A DNA stretch of 64,000 nt, from assembly GCA_015179045.1 (NCBI GenBank), contig WHUZ01000055.1:369329-433328 (forward strand), in the 5' to 3' direction. The translations under genes and the position numbers were made by a program. Every line of letters begins with the position of its first letter. The stretch's first letter is position 1. Under the pieces are notes generated by a model. It did no database searches and was not told the DNA's origin. It saw only the letters and a list, made by a program, of their open reading frames with translations. This document shows, piece by piece, positions 42,993 through 54,926 of this stretch. The stretch comes from Kalaharituber pfeilii (taxonomy: Eukaryota; Ascomycota; Pezizomycetes; Pezizales; Pezizaceae).

Positions 42993-45989
42993 ATGGAATT
43001 AGCAGCCTCTGCTGCCGGACTGGCCGGACTTGCTGGACTGACGCTACAACTGGCTCAAATCGCTCGAGAGTGTGCCGACATTTATTCTGGAGTGAAAGAA
43101 GTCGGCTATACCCATGACTCCATATTGCATAGTCTCCGGGCGGAAAGGCTTCGGCTGAAGCAGTGGGAGCGAGCTTGGGGACTGGACACTGGCAACATTT
43201 CCAGCAAGCAACTCCAACATCTTGATCCTAATGACGAGCAGTATAGATTTGCGGCAGCTAGCCTAGCGAGGATTGTTTATGTGTTTACCAAGATCGCCGA
43301 GTTGCAATCAAAATATCAAATCGAGCCTGAAACGAATGACAAGAAGAGATTACATGACCGTCTTGGGGTCAGCAAACTATTGCCTAGGCCCCGTTCCAAA
43401 TCTCCAAATCCAGCAAACACTAGTCGGGCTACAAGCCCGAGCCCTCAGCCTTCAGGGCTTACTCTGAACCATAGTGATCTCTGTCTTTTGGAAAACCCAA
43501 AGATCCTCACCAGTACACAATTGCTTCCAGGTCTACAAGAAGAAATTGCCTCCCTGAGTAATGCTGCACAGAAAGTACAGCAGTCTCTGTCTATCTATCG
43601 CAAGCTGCGTTGGGCTGGCATGGACAAGGCAAATTGTAACGAACTGATAGACCAGCTGAAGGAGTATATAGATGGCCTCTTCAACGTATTACCACCCGAT
43701 TCCACTCCTATCAGTGTACTCCAGACTCAAACCATACCCAAGACACGGCTTAGTTTATCTTTCAATATTCCAATCAACATTTCCAACGTTCGGCGGAATC
43801 CTGATTTTGTTGGAAGGGAATACCTCCTCGAGCAGCTAGCACATGAGATAGGTGAAGGCAGGGCGGCAATGGATATTACCCAGGTAGTGCTTCATGGGAT
43901 GGGGGGTATGGGGAAGACGCAGATTGCATTGGAATATGTTTATCGCCATCGGAAAGACTACTCATCGGCTTTTTGGATCAATGCAGCTAGCGAGCAGACA
44001 ACAAAAACCAGTTTTATTCAAATTATGGAGCAATTAATTGAGCACCATGCCTCACTCTTAGATGAGCCAGACTACAAACATATCGGCAATCTCCTTTGTA
44101 TGGCTGGCAAGCTCGACTCGGCGGGACTTTTTAGTACAGAAAAACCAGAAGAAGAGCAACTTGTTATCAAAGCTGTAAAGAAATGGTTAACTGCCAAACA
44201 GAACAACAAATGGCTGCTTGTGTTTGACAACCTGGATGACCTGGAATCCTTCGACATAAATGATTACATTCCTTCATGTGACTTTGGGACTATAATCATT
44301 ACCAGCAGAAGACGTGAGAGTATGCAGGGCCGAAGGGGTTTAGAGGTATATCAAATGCAGAACAATGAAGCGGAAAAGTTACTTTTGACCAGCGCAAGGC
44401 TAGATTTGGAAAAGCTCGCTCCTGAGGGTAAGTGAATGATGTACCTAAATATAGTTCACTAATTAATCCGAGTATAGAGCGCAAACTTGAGGAAGCAGCA
44501 GCAGCCGTAGCAATTGTGCAAAACCTCGGTTACCTTCCCCTTGCCATAGCTCAGGCTGGGGCGTATATCAGCGTTCAGCAATGTTTATTCAGTCATTATC
44601 TCAGAGAGTATAAGACAAATTTCAATCACCTTCTGAGCAGGAAATGGAAAGTGGGAAAGGATGATAGATCTGTCTTTGCTACATGGGAGTTGTCATTTAA
44701 TGCAATCAAGAACCAAAATCCGAAAGCTGCAAAGTTGTTATCATTATGTGCGTTTCTTGATAATAATGATATATGCGAGGAGTTTTTGAGGCGAGGAATG
44801 AAATTAGCTACGAATGGTAGGCAATCGTATATTTTTAGAAACATAAAATCTGTACTTATACATCATTATAGATACAAGCCTGACAGACTCAATCCACCTG
44901 CTCTTCTCATACTCGATTGCTAAGCGGACGGAGACATACGATAGTTTCAATATCCACCCACTAGTTCACCTTTGCATTCTATGGAAACTGGAGATGGAGC
45001 CCGACGAATATCAAAAATATGCTATTGAAGCTTTTCTTATGGTCGCATCTGGAATCGATGTTCCCGAAGACAGAGAGCGTGAGGTCAGTGACTGGATCTT
45101 TGAGCGGCGAAACTTGCCACATCTTTTTGCTGCAGAAAGGCAAATGAAGTATCTACCATTGGAAAAGGAGGAGTCACTGGCAGCCTTGGAAACTCTCGGC
45201 AGGACCTACGAAGAGCTCGGTCATTATGGAAAGGCAGAAGAAATAGGTACAACTCTATTGGCTGCAAACAAGAAGTTGTTTGGCACAAACCACTCGAAAA
45301 CCCTGGATACAATGTATTACATGGCAAGAGTATATTGCCGTCAAGGGAAATATAACCAGGCACTGAAGTTGTATCAGCAAGTATTAGAATGGAGGGAAAA
45401 ATCTCTAGGTCCTGACCACTTAGACACGCTTAATACTGTCCATAACATGGCAGCGCTATATCAAAATCAAGGGAAATATAGCCAGGCACTGGAACTGTAT
45501 CAGCGGGCATTAGCAGGTTATGAAAAATCACTGGGTGCTGACCATCTAAGGACCCTTGGTACTGTCCATAACATGGCAATAGTATATCGAAAGCAAGGGA
45601 AATATAGCCAGGCACTACAGCTGTATCAGCGGGCATTAGCAGGGTATGAAAAATCACTGGGTGCTGACCATCCAAGCACCCTTGATACTGTCCACAATAT
45701 GGCAGTGCTATATGAAAATCAAGGGAAATATAGTCAGGCACTAGAGCTATATCAGCGGGCATTAGCAGGGTATGAAAAATCACTGGGCACAGACCATCCA
45801 GACACCCTTCGAACTGTCCACAATATGGCAGTGCTATATAAAAGTCAAGGGAAATATAGTCAGGCACTAGAGCTATATCAGCGGGCATTAGCAGGAAGAG
45901 AAAAGGCACTGGGCGCTGATCATCCAAGGACTCTCAACAGTATGAAGGGTGTAGAAAGATGTCAGGCAGCTCTGAAGTTAACACAATAG
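42993..45989 (+). CDS. NLR-A: HeLo - NB-ARC - TPR, 3 exons
   Basis: Exons 42,993-44,427, 44,478-44,816 and 44,887-45,989; GT-AG introns of 50 and 70 nt. The join stays in frame for 958 residues. The start MELAASAAGLAGLAG is preferred to the ATG at 42,933 because the T-run between them differs in cassette C. Residues about 1-260 match the HeLo prion-inhibition domain (RLRLKQWERAWGLD; KLRWAGMDKANCNELIDQL). NB-ARC: FVGREYLLEQL, P-loop GMGGMGKT (302-309, Lys308), Walker B LLVFDNLDD (Asp412), TIIITSRR and the GLPL-like YLPLAIAQAGAY. The C-terminus has one diverged and five regular 42-residue kinesin-light-chain-type TPRs (QGKYSQALELYQRALAG). Fungal NLRs of this type act in non-self recognition and regulated cell death; HeLo forms the membrane-targeting effector. 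Confidence 0.88.
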
Positions 45990-47289
45990 AGTGTCAGAAC
46001 ACTACGGATTAGGAAAGCTTTTCTACAGGCATTTGTTATGGCGCTATTATTTGTTTTCCAGATTGTTTTGTTTATGTTTATTCAAATATCCATGCTTTGA
46101 TTCTGCATTGTTGTTCCGTTTCTCATGATTCATATATATACCCGAATAACTCAGTATAACTCTTTACAATTCACCGGAGAGAGTATTCGCTTGGGCCTTT
46201 TGTTTATTGCCGGATGGCTGAAGAGGGTTGGGTGGGGGTTCTCACGTTTTTCTTCATTTATAGCTAGAGTTTTGTACATATTCCCACAGAGAGTTCCGGT
46301 TCAGTTAAAGTTGCGCGAAATAGAAGGTGCGGGGGGCTAAATATGTATGTATGGGGGGGTGAGATGTATACAGTAGCAAAGTAATCGGAGGGGGGGGTAT
46401 ATACAATATGTTACATGAACACGTTGAGTATTTAGTTATCCATATGTAGCGAATGAATAGAAGGAGATTATGAGTTAATCTGGCACAATGTAGCCCCAAA
46501 GTATATGATAGCGAGCCTTTTGGTATATGGGGGCGCAAAGGGGGGCTTAAAAGAGTTGGGGGGACAAGCGAGGGGACGACGGCATGTAGAATGGATGTCC
46601 TGCTGTCGTAAGGAGGGCAGTAGACTGTAATATTGTTGTAGATAGGGCGGGTTAGCAGGTGCAGGGTAAACGGCGTTGGGGCATTGGCTACCTGCATTCG
46701 TGGGCAACACCTCCTCCGTCCATCCTATCATCTACCTACCTAAGTACCTAACCCCACCCCGCCGGCAGTATAAGAGTATATATCTTTATAATGGTTTGGT
46801 AGTAGTAGTGGGTACTGATCATATATATATCGAAATTCTTCTGTATATAAATATACTTTTGTTTTGTGTGTGGTTTACATATACATGCGATTCTGACCAA
46901 GATGAGATAAAAGATAATGGAAGGAGTTGAAGGAGGGAAGGTATGTACAAGTGAGAGTGAGAAGAAACTCCAGTGTAGATAAATAAGATACATTACATAC
47001 CGGGGGGGGGGGGGGGGAAATACATGGGACATGAAAATGAAAAAACGGAAACGTTAGAAAAAATATAATAATGAACCAATCAATGGGCAGGAGAGGATAA
47101 ACATAAAGTTCTTTTAGCCCGGACTGAATCACTTTACGAATGGACTGGTATATATATCAGTAAACTAAAACTAACCCCTACCTACACAGGAACTTTTAAA
47201 TAGTTATGATATACCCCTTCCGTTTCCCTTACATTCCCTTCCCTTTGCTTTGCGATTCCCTACCAAGGTATCATCCACACCCGTTAGAA

Positions 47290-47475
47290 GTATATCGGTC
47301 CACAACCGGTTCCCTTGTACTCCGGATCTGAAAATTGATCGAAGTATTGCTGGTGGGGACGAATCCGTATGTTCCGATGTCGAGTGGGTCTTTCATCAGG
47401 AACTCATATACGTTAGGTTTGATCTTGATATTTCAGGGAGGTAACAATTACTGAAGGCAGAATTAAAGCTATAAA
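47290..47475 (-). mobile_element. Copia leader fragment
   Basis: About 185 bp closely matching 61,536-61,722 at the 5' side of the copia remnant (TATATCGGTCCACAA, GATCTTGATATTTCAGGGAG). No coding domains. Confidence 0.7.
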
Positions 47476-48466
47476 GAAATTATACACTTGCGCAGAATTA
47501 AAGTTATATTAAGAAAATATACACTTGGGCAGAATTAATATGTGAATTTTTGTCTCTTGTTCTTCCCCGCATGATTTTTGGTCTCTTCTTCTTCCCCACA
47601 CCAATGGCACTCCGGAGTTGCCTCTTTCACCAGTTATTGAGAAAATTTGTAATTGCGTCCATCCCGACAGTACCCCTCTTCGTATTCAACTTGCCGGTGG
47701 ATCTCTACACCCCGGACAGTCCCTCTTCGTTATTCAACTTTCCCCAAATATTTTCTACACAACTTTTCCACAATTGCCTTAATCCATGCCGGTGGATCCC
47801 GGACAGTCCCTAGGCAAATACCTCGAGTACGAGTACCTGAGCTCTTGACAGTCTCCAGGAGGATACTGAAAATACTTCCGAACGTACCATTCTGCTATAG
47901 CTTGGCGTATCGGGTTCGTCGTCATTTTCGATCCATGCGTCGTCGTTAACAGATATCTTACGACAGCGGTGGTATTGTTCAGAATAACTTGTGTTGCATA
48001 CGGGGCATGTGGATGCAGTTACACATTCCATTTTCGCGGCAGGTGAACTTTCTGAATATGCAATGCGGAGAACTTTCTGAGTATGCAGTGTGGAGGGAAA
48101 ATGAAAGGAAAGAACGGTAATGTGACGCTGGAGAGTGGCGGAGAAGTGATAGATCCTTGACTAGTTGTAGTAATAACCTGGAGCAGTAGCGAAGCGGTGG
48201 AGAGAGGAAGAAAGTGCAAAGCGAGCATATAAGTGGGGATATGAAATCAACTCCCTGAGGCGTGCCAGCCAATGCAATAAGTACTAACATTTACATGGTC
48301 CGATGTTTTCACTATTTCGGGTGATGTGGCACCAAATATGACAGGGGTAAAATGGATTACTGTATCAGGCAAGTAATTAATATTGATTAATATACATATC
48401 ATAATAGTGAGAATAGCCCTCGAAACAGACTAGTACATACAGCCAGATCTTCCTATGATATAATGA

Positions 48467-49253
48467 ACCCCACTATAGCGAAAACTTTGCTACTATGATA
48501 CGAACACACTGCCCTCGGCGATTTCCCTCTCCACCTATATATTCTGCCCTTGCTATAATGAAATCCCACCAAATAACGAAACGAAAAAAAAATTTAGGGG
48601 AAGGGCAAATGAAATCTATAGAAACTCCTATGGTGATCCACTAAGCTACTCTTATATCCTTGCCTGTGACGAATAGCAAAGCCTAAATGTTCAATTGTGA
48701 GTACTACTGTAGTAGCTACTGTATATAGGTACTCGTTTCCAATCCCAGCGATCTCCCACTCAAAGCCAAACCAAGAAAAAGACAAAACTTAAGGCAATTC
48801 CGAAACGAAGCAAACTAGGTTTAGCAGCTACTATGGATTGGGCTTTTGTTTATGATAGTCGAACTAGGCATATGTGTTGCAACAGTCCAGTTTCCAACAT
48901 ACATATACGGAGTACTGCCATTCAGAACAGGAATAGAATAGCTTGGATCCGTCCAGTTGATGAGACTACAGCTGACCAGGCTAGAGACAGAATAGCCCTG
49001 AGTAATGTTTGCTCCCTTCTACAGTTCTAACCTCTCAAACATTGCTAGAATTCCATTGTGGCTGAGGAGTTGGAGTTGAGCACTGAAGTATCAAGACTGT
49101 GTTATTGAGGGAGTTGGAATGTAGTTCAAGGTATGGTTTATGCATGATAACAAGTCGTATGCATAATTCTCCACTGTCAGCAAACCAAAATCGATAATTT
49201 TTACCTCGCTAAATCGGACTTGTTTTTTATTTCGTGATTGTAGTGGGGTGGTG
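48467..49253. mobile_element. Possible pogo-like TIR remnant
   Basis: ACCCCACTATAGCGAAAAC at the left and, inverted, ACCCCACTACAATCACGAAA at the right. CGATATAGCGA-type motifs are typical of pogo/Fot ends. Ends are diverged and there is no transposase. Tentative. Confidence 0.35.
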
Positions 49254-49784
49254 ATCCGGGTTTTGAGCGATCGTCCTGTTTATTCGTTTACCACTCAATT
49301 TGCTTTTTAGGTGCTCTCGGGGAGGCTGGCTCATTTGTTCATTCTGTTTTTCAGTAAACAGTAGTTCAATTGCGTTTTCTAGTTGTACGTGCAGCTGGGT
49401 TTGCTGGCAGTGGTTGGAGAATCTCAAAAGTAAATCTCAAATCTGTATTTTTAGGTCCACTTCGTCCTCATGTATCCAGATATTTTGGACTATTCTTCTA
49501 GTGGAGGTGTCGTCCAGTGTTGACGCTCACAACCTAAAGTTCTTTTATGTATATGGAAGAATAGTTTATTTGCTCGCTCAGTGATCTTGCGAGCTCTACT
49601 ATCTACTTAGTTAACTCTATTTGCATATAGGATCCCCAATCTTTGATATAGTCTAGTTGCACTACCCCTCGTAGAGGGTCTGGTCCAAAACATTGATTTT
49701 TAGTATGGGGCCCGGTTCAAGATGGTGTCTTGGTAGACGACACCAATATTCTATTAATTTAGTATACTTATGCTGGTACTCTAT

Positions 49785-50570
49785 ACTTAACATGCTCAAT
49801 TTGCTCGATATCTTATGCACGTACTCAGTATACTCAATGTACTCAATATCTTATATGTACTTAGTATATACAACTCATACTGGCTCACTCGGCAGCCGAG
49901 TAGTAGTTGTACATTATTGCAGCCAAGTAGGGTATGTTTTATGGCATGACAAACTGACCCGAAACCCGACTTACTTAGAAAAACCGACTCAGAACTCACA
50001 CCAAGTGCAAATGCTATCATAATGCATCCCAGTATCCTAACGTTAGATCTTTTACCCTGGTGCAACCTGACACTAAATCTTCTATCCTGGTACATCCTGA
50101 TACTATAAGTGAGCCTTTGCTCAATGATCATTGCGTCTAGATGCATCTGGGTGTTCACAATGCAATTTTAATAATTGACTTGCATCCCGACACTGGTAGT
50201 TGGCATGGGGTTCTTTCATGGCCCCCACTATTCGTACCCTGACACTGGCAGTCAGCATAGGGTTCTTTCGTAGCCCGCACCATTTGTACATTACCTTCGG
50301 TATCACACTATCCTGAGTCAGTATAGGGCTCTTTTATGGCTACTCTAATTTGTATATCACCTTCAGCATGGGGATGATGCCATCTCCACTCAAGATCTCA
50401 TGCGTGTAATAAATATGCTTAATATATGTACTTAACATGTTTAATATCTCATGCATGCACTCAATATGCTCAATACTCTCTATATCTCATGCTGCGATCA
50501 ATGTGCTTCATATTCTCTATACCTCATGATGCGCTCAATGTGCTTCATATTCTCTATAATTTGATGGGCA
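49785..50570. repeat. Subterminal repeats, left side of the Mutator-like element
   Basis: Irregular copies of ACTCAATATCTTATG/GTACTTAGTATA motifs; inverted equivalents (TATTGAGTATACTAAGCATG) fill 53,385-53,640. Such subterminal repeats are common in MULE and foldback elements. Confidence 0.7.
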
Positions 50571-50949
50571 ATAATTTATTATCCATATAGATAATAGTAG
50601 AAGGAATCTCTCTTTAGTCATACTCTCTCTCCTGATCTTTATAGAAGAGAATTCAGAAATCAAGATCTCCAGCTCCTCCAATATCATCTCTCCTACAGAT
50701 CTTATAAGCTACAAAAAATAGATTAGTTCTATTGATCGGTTCCATGATACTGATTGCTATCTTCTAAATCTCAAGACCCTTCCTAATTTGTTTAAGTTTC
50801 TCTGGTATAGCTATTGCTGTATACATTCTAAAGAGTACTTTAGGGATTTTTGTAGTGGAAAGTATCTAATCTTGAAAAATCTATTCAGAAATCATTTCTC
50901 CTAATCTCAAATCAGTATTAGCAATATTGAACAGTAAATTCATTAATAT
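50570..50949. other. No gene; interior of the TIR element
   Basis: AT-rich, non-repetitive, no coding frame. Confidence 0.4.
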
Positions 50950-51460
50950 TTTGTAGGCATCAAGCGTAGAAGGATGATACAAGTGCGACGACACCTATAT
51001 GTACCCCTAAGGCACCAGGTACAAGTACAACGGCACTCAGGTACAAGTGCGACGACGCCCAGGTACAAGTGCGACGGCACCCACATATACCTCCAAGACA
51101 CCAAGTGCAAGTGCGACGACACCCAGGTACAAGTGCGACGGCACCCACATGTATCTCCAAGACACAAAGTACAAGTGTGACGACACCCACAGAACCCCCC
51201 AAGACACCAGGTACAAGTGCGACGACACCCCCAAGACACCAGGTACAAGTGCGACGACACCCCCAAGACACCAGGTACAAGTGCGACGACACCCACAGAA
51301 CCCCCCAAGACACCAAGTACAAGTGCGACGACTCCCACAGAACCCCCCAAGACACCAGGTACAGTACAAGTGCGACGACACCCACAGAACCCCCCAAGAC
51401 ACCAACACTCTCGTAACGATACTCAGCTGTCACTCGCACAAAAGTACCATGACACCCACA
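50950..51460. repeat. GTACAAGTGCGACGACACC minisatellite
   Basis: About a dozen units of variable length (roughly 24-42 bp) sharing GTACAAGTGCGACGACACC, with CACAGAACCCCCCAAGACAC or CACATGTACCTCCAAGACAC inserts. Long overlapping frames on both strands are by-products of the repeat. Confidence 0.9.
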
Positions 51461-51959
51461 TAAATTGCGATGACACCCAATAATTTGGAACTTACCAATC
51501 CTCTACCAAGTGACATTCATCTACAACAACAAATGCATCAGCAAAAAAAATATTTCCGCTGGGTGGAAACCCTACACCCCAGGTTCGCCCTGAACGCCTA
51601 CAGCCCCCGGCGTTTTTACAAACTCGTATTGCATACTCAACGTATAATGTAACCACTTATCGTGCTGTATTGCGCCCGGTGGAACTAAAATCACTTGCCT
51701 CACCTAGGGCATAATTGATGATACCTCTCAGTTAGACGTGCCTACTCTCGTAGCCCAGGTGTGCAGTCGGTATAAGGACCTATATGCTGGTAATGCCATC
51801 CACAATGTAGAAACCATGGCACATTGAATAACTAATTATTCATTTCCAGCATGCGATCAATGGAATAAAAAAAAACAAAAAAAACAAAAAAAACAAGGTT
51901 ATTTATTTCTAGCTATTATGATCTATATACAGGTACCATTTTCACCATTCCACCATGCC

Positions 51960-52880
51960 ATGCCATCGTATATCGCTCTACCGCTCTAGCTCTTTCATGT
52001 AAATATAGCCCACATTGCCATAGCTCGCTATGGTGCATCTCGAGCTATCAAGAAGAGCTGCCGTAGCTGTTGTATTCTGGCTCATCTCTCGCTAGCATGG
52101 AGCCCTGCCATACCTGTCAATAGAGCTCATTCTGCAGTATATGTCACGCCATCGAGAAGGGCTGCCATACCTGTTCAGTTGAGCTCATGTTGCCATATCT
52201 CGCGCCATCGAGAGGGCACTGCCATACCTGTTAAGTTGAGCTCATGTTGCCATATCACATGCCGTCGAGAGGGGCCTGCTCATATTGCCACACCGCGCGC
52301 GGTCGATGAAGACCTGTCATATCTATTAAGCTGAGCTCATGCTACGAGTGGGAGTTGCCATACCTGTTGAATTGAGCTCATATTCCCTCATTGTATGCCG
52401 TCGAGGAGACCTGATGTACTTATCAAATTGGGCCTCATTCTACCACATCTCATGCAGTGGAAATGGACCTACTATACCTGTAAATTGAGCTCATTCTACT
52501 ACATCTTGCGCTGTCATGTAGGACCTTCCATACCTCTCAAATTCAGCTTATTCTACTACATCTCGTGTGGTGGAAATAGACCTGAATAACCTATTAAATT
52601 GAGGTAATTCTGCTACATCTCACGTATAGGACCTGTGATACCTACTAAATTTGGCTCATTTTGCCACATCTCATGCCATCGTATAGGGCCTATTGTATCT
52701 GCTAAATTCGACTCATGCTGCTTTATCTCACACCATTGTATAGGACCTGCCATACCTGTTAAGTTCAGCTCATTCTACTAGTGCATCTTCCACTATAGAA
52801 GGGGGCTTGCCATACCTGTTAAATTCAGCACTGTCGTACTTGTAAAGTTGAGCTCACTCTGCTACAGCTTGCAGCATAGA
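51960..52880. repeat. About 56-bp minisatellite
   Basis: About 14 diverged units of GAGCTCATTCTGCTACATCT, CGCGCCATCGAGAGG and CCTGCCATACCTGTTAAATT. Lengths vary. No coding role apparent. Confidence 0.85.
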
Positions 52881-54285
52881 AAGGAGTCTATTGATAGGAT
52901 TCCGTAGTACCTCTCAGGCCATTTACTTCTGCTACACCTGTTGCATTTTTCACATTAAAGAATACTGTTATTTTCTGCGCATAGGTACATTGCACAATTT
53001 CCTACCACTGAGGTTTCAGCTCATGCCTCAGCAACCCGGAAGTATACTGATCAATAGCTCATTATGCTCAGTCTGTACCCACGCACCAGGACACTATTTT
53101 CATTATTGCTGATATAGTATAGACCATAAAGATACCATTACAAAGTATGAAGAACTATTGCAGAGTACAAAGATACTTTAATAGAGGTAGTAAATGCAGA
53201 GAGTTACTATCTGCTAGGCCAAAAAGATACTTAACTAGCGATGCTCACTAGTCATCTGCATAGCTTATATAGCACTCATTTCATGACTGCAATGCCTTTG
53301 CTATCATATGTTACCTGCATTGCGTATGCGTGCGTACATCCACCGACTGCCCACCTACAGTTTGGTAAGCTGTAACATTGAGCATATTGAGTATACTGAG
53401 TATGCATATGATATATTGGAAATATAGAGTATATTGAGCATGTTAAGCATATTGAGTGCATGCACATATAAGATACTAGGAATGCTAAGCATATTGAACA
53501 CACCTATGAGATATTAAGTACATTGAGTATACTAAGCATGTGCATAAGATATCGAGCATAATAAGCACGCTGAATGCATACATGAGATATTAAGTATATC
53601 GAATGTTAGTACAAGATGTAATCTGGTTGAATAGGAAAATAGGTGTGTTGTCGTACCCAGAGAACAAGTGTAGAGTACCAGCATAAGTGTACTAAACTAA
53701 TAGACTATTGGTGTCGTCTGCCAAGACACCATCTTGAACCGGGCCCCATACTAAAAATAATGTTTTGGACCAGACCCCCTACGAGGGTAGTGCAACCAGA
53801 CTATCTTTTATAGACTTCCTTCATTACCATTTTTCGTGTTAGCTCGGTCCGAACTAGGAACCGTTTTTGCAATTTCTGTGGTTTTTTACCGGATTCAGAG
53901 TTCTTCCCTAACAAAACATAGAGAAGAGACGGAGTACAAAAGACAATTCCCCGATCCTGCATTCTCTGACCTACTCTCCTGCCGGCGGTATAGGGAGGAT
54001 TTATCTTCTAATTGTGATGTCTTGGAAGCAGTAGTGAGATATATATCAAATCGAAATTCTTTTGTATAAAAATCGCTCTCTTTCTGTTTGGTTTAAATAT
54101 ATGCGATCCTGTATTGTTTAAAGACCAAAGATAAAGTTGCAAGTATAGCTTAGAGGAACCCAGCGTAGATAGGTAGAATAGGATATTGGGAACAAAAAAA
54201 AAACGAAAAAGAAAACATGGGCCAATGAAATGAAAAACTGAAACGTAGAATAAAAAGTAATGAATTATAGTACGGAGAGGCTAAC

Positions 54286-54750
54286 TTAGATGAGAAATGG
54301 AAACAGAAGACTAGATCTTCCCATTAGGTATGCTATTTTTTCTAAATCAGTCTCTTTTATATCAACCATCCTTGTCCTGTTTCCTTTCCGTCCTCTGTTT
54401 CCTTTCCGTCCTCTGTTTCCTTCCGTCCTCTGTTTCCTTGAGTCCGGTGGAGCAGCAAGGGGAGGGCATTCGGCAGGGGCAATCGCGTGGACACCAGGAC
54501 AGCGGGTGGGACATGAGCACTTGAGGCTCAGGGAGTCAGGACCTATACGAGCACTGCAGCTTGTTACCCCACCGCACAGCCTCCACAGGTTGGGCTGTTT
54601 AATATTCTGCAGAGCAGCTGTACGATGCGGCCCCCAATCCAGTGCGCCCATAGCCTTCCCCTCAACATATTCCATCTCAAGAGTTTTGCTGTCGTGATAT
54701 TTCGTGTACACCTCGCAAGCGTACGGTGAAATCCCAAGTTTCCGATTCAA
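54286..54750 (-). other. Conserved antisense ORF upstream of NLR-B
   Basis: 154-codon frame, the longest version of the antisense ORF. It keeps MNRKLGISPYACEVYTKYHD and SCSARIGPDSLSLKCSCPTR. No recognised domain. It ends about 180 bp before the NLR start, head to head. Confidence 0.35.
54365..54440. repeat. TCCGTCCTCTGTTTCCTT tandem expansion
   Basis: Three to four 17-18 bp units where cassettes A and C have one. It lengthens the antisense ORF (GRKGNRGRKGNR). Confidence 0.85.
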
Positions 54751-54926
54751 GTTCTAGTATAGAGCTTCAGACTAAGTCTCCGACCCGCTTGAGCTCGCGA
54801 TAAGAAGAGCTGCCTTTCGATTCTGACAGATCAAGTAATAAACCCACCCTGAGTTCCCCCTCAACCATGACGAGACTGACCATTATGTGTATTTTTTTTT
54901 TTAGCTTGTTTAATCTCCTCAACAAC

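Larger units (their letters stand above)
41960..47116 (+). repeat. NLR cassette A (direct-repeat unit)
   Basis: Unit of a spacer (41,960-42,330), a conserved antisense ORF, the NLR gene, and a 3' spacer (46,725-47,075) that is itself a diverged direct repeat of the 5' spacer (CGGCAGTATAAG, TATATATCGAAATTCTT, GTGTAGATA, ACATGGGACA). Cassette B at 53,975-59,540 is closely similar throughout; cassette C starts at about 63,010. The layout suits amplification by unequal crossing-over between spacers. Confidence 0.8.
47117..49534. other. 2.4-kb block present only beside cassette A
   Basis: Bounded by direct repeats TAAAGTTCTTTTA (47,104-47,116 and 49,535-49,547). Cassette B has this sequence once (about 59,510) with both flanks joined. 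It may be an insertion in A or a deletion in B. It holds a copia leader fragment (47,290-47,475), a possible pogo-like element (48,467-49,253) and unassigned sequence. A minus-strand ORF (48,031-47,810) with CPVCNTSYSEQYHRC is not recognised. Confidence 0.6.
49640..53812. mobile_element. 4.15-kb Mutator-like TIR element, non-autonomous
   Basis: Terminal inverted repeats of about 140 bp (49,649-49,788 and 53,665-53,803) begin TAGTCT(A/G)GTTGCACTACCC. The 9-bp TSD TCTTT(G/T)ATA lies at 49,640-49,648 and 53,804-53,812. The same flank beside cassette B (59,597-59,605) is uninterrupted, giving the empty site. Long TIRs with a 9-bp TSD are the hallmark of Mutator-like elements. The interior has no transposase ORF; it holds subterminal repeats and two minisatellites. 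Confidence 0.85.

Noticed and set aside
45085..45927. Minus-strand ORFs opposite the NLR-A TPR region (and 57,012-58,415 opposite NLR-B)
   Set aside because: Shadow frames of the 126-bp TPR repeats; the sense frame splices correctly to NB-ARC.
50943..51460. Long overlapping ORFs on both strands (135, 159, 123, 138 and 115 codons)
   Set aside because: All are created by a minisatellite without stops in several frames. They have Val/Leu/Cys- or Thr/Pro-repeat composition and no start context; not genes.
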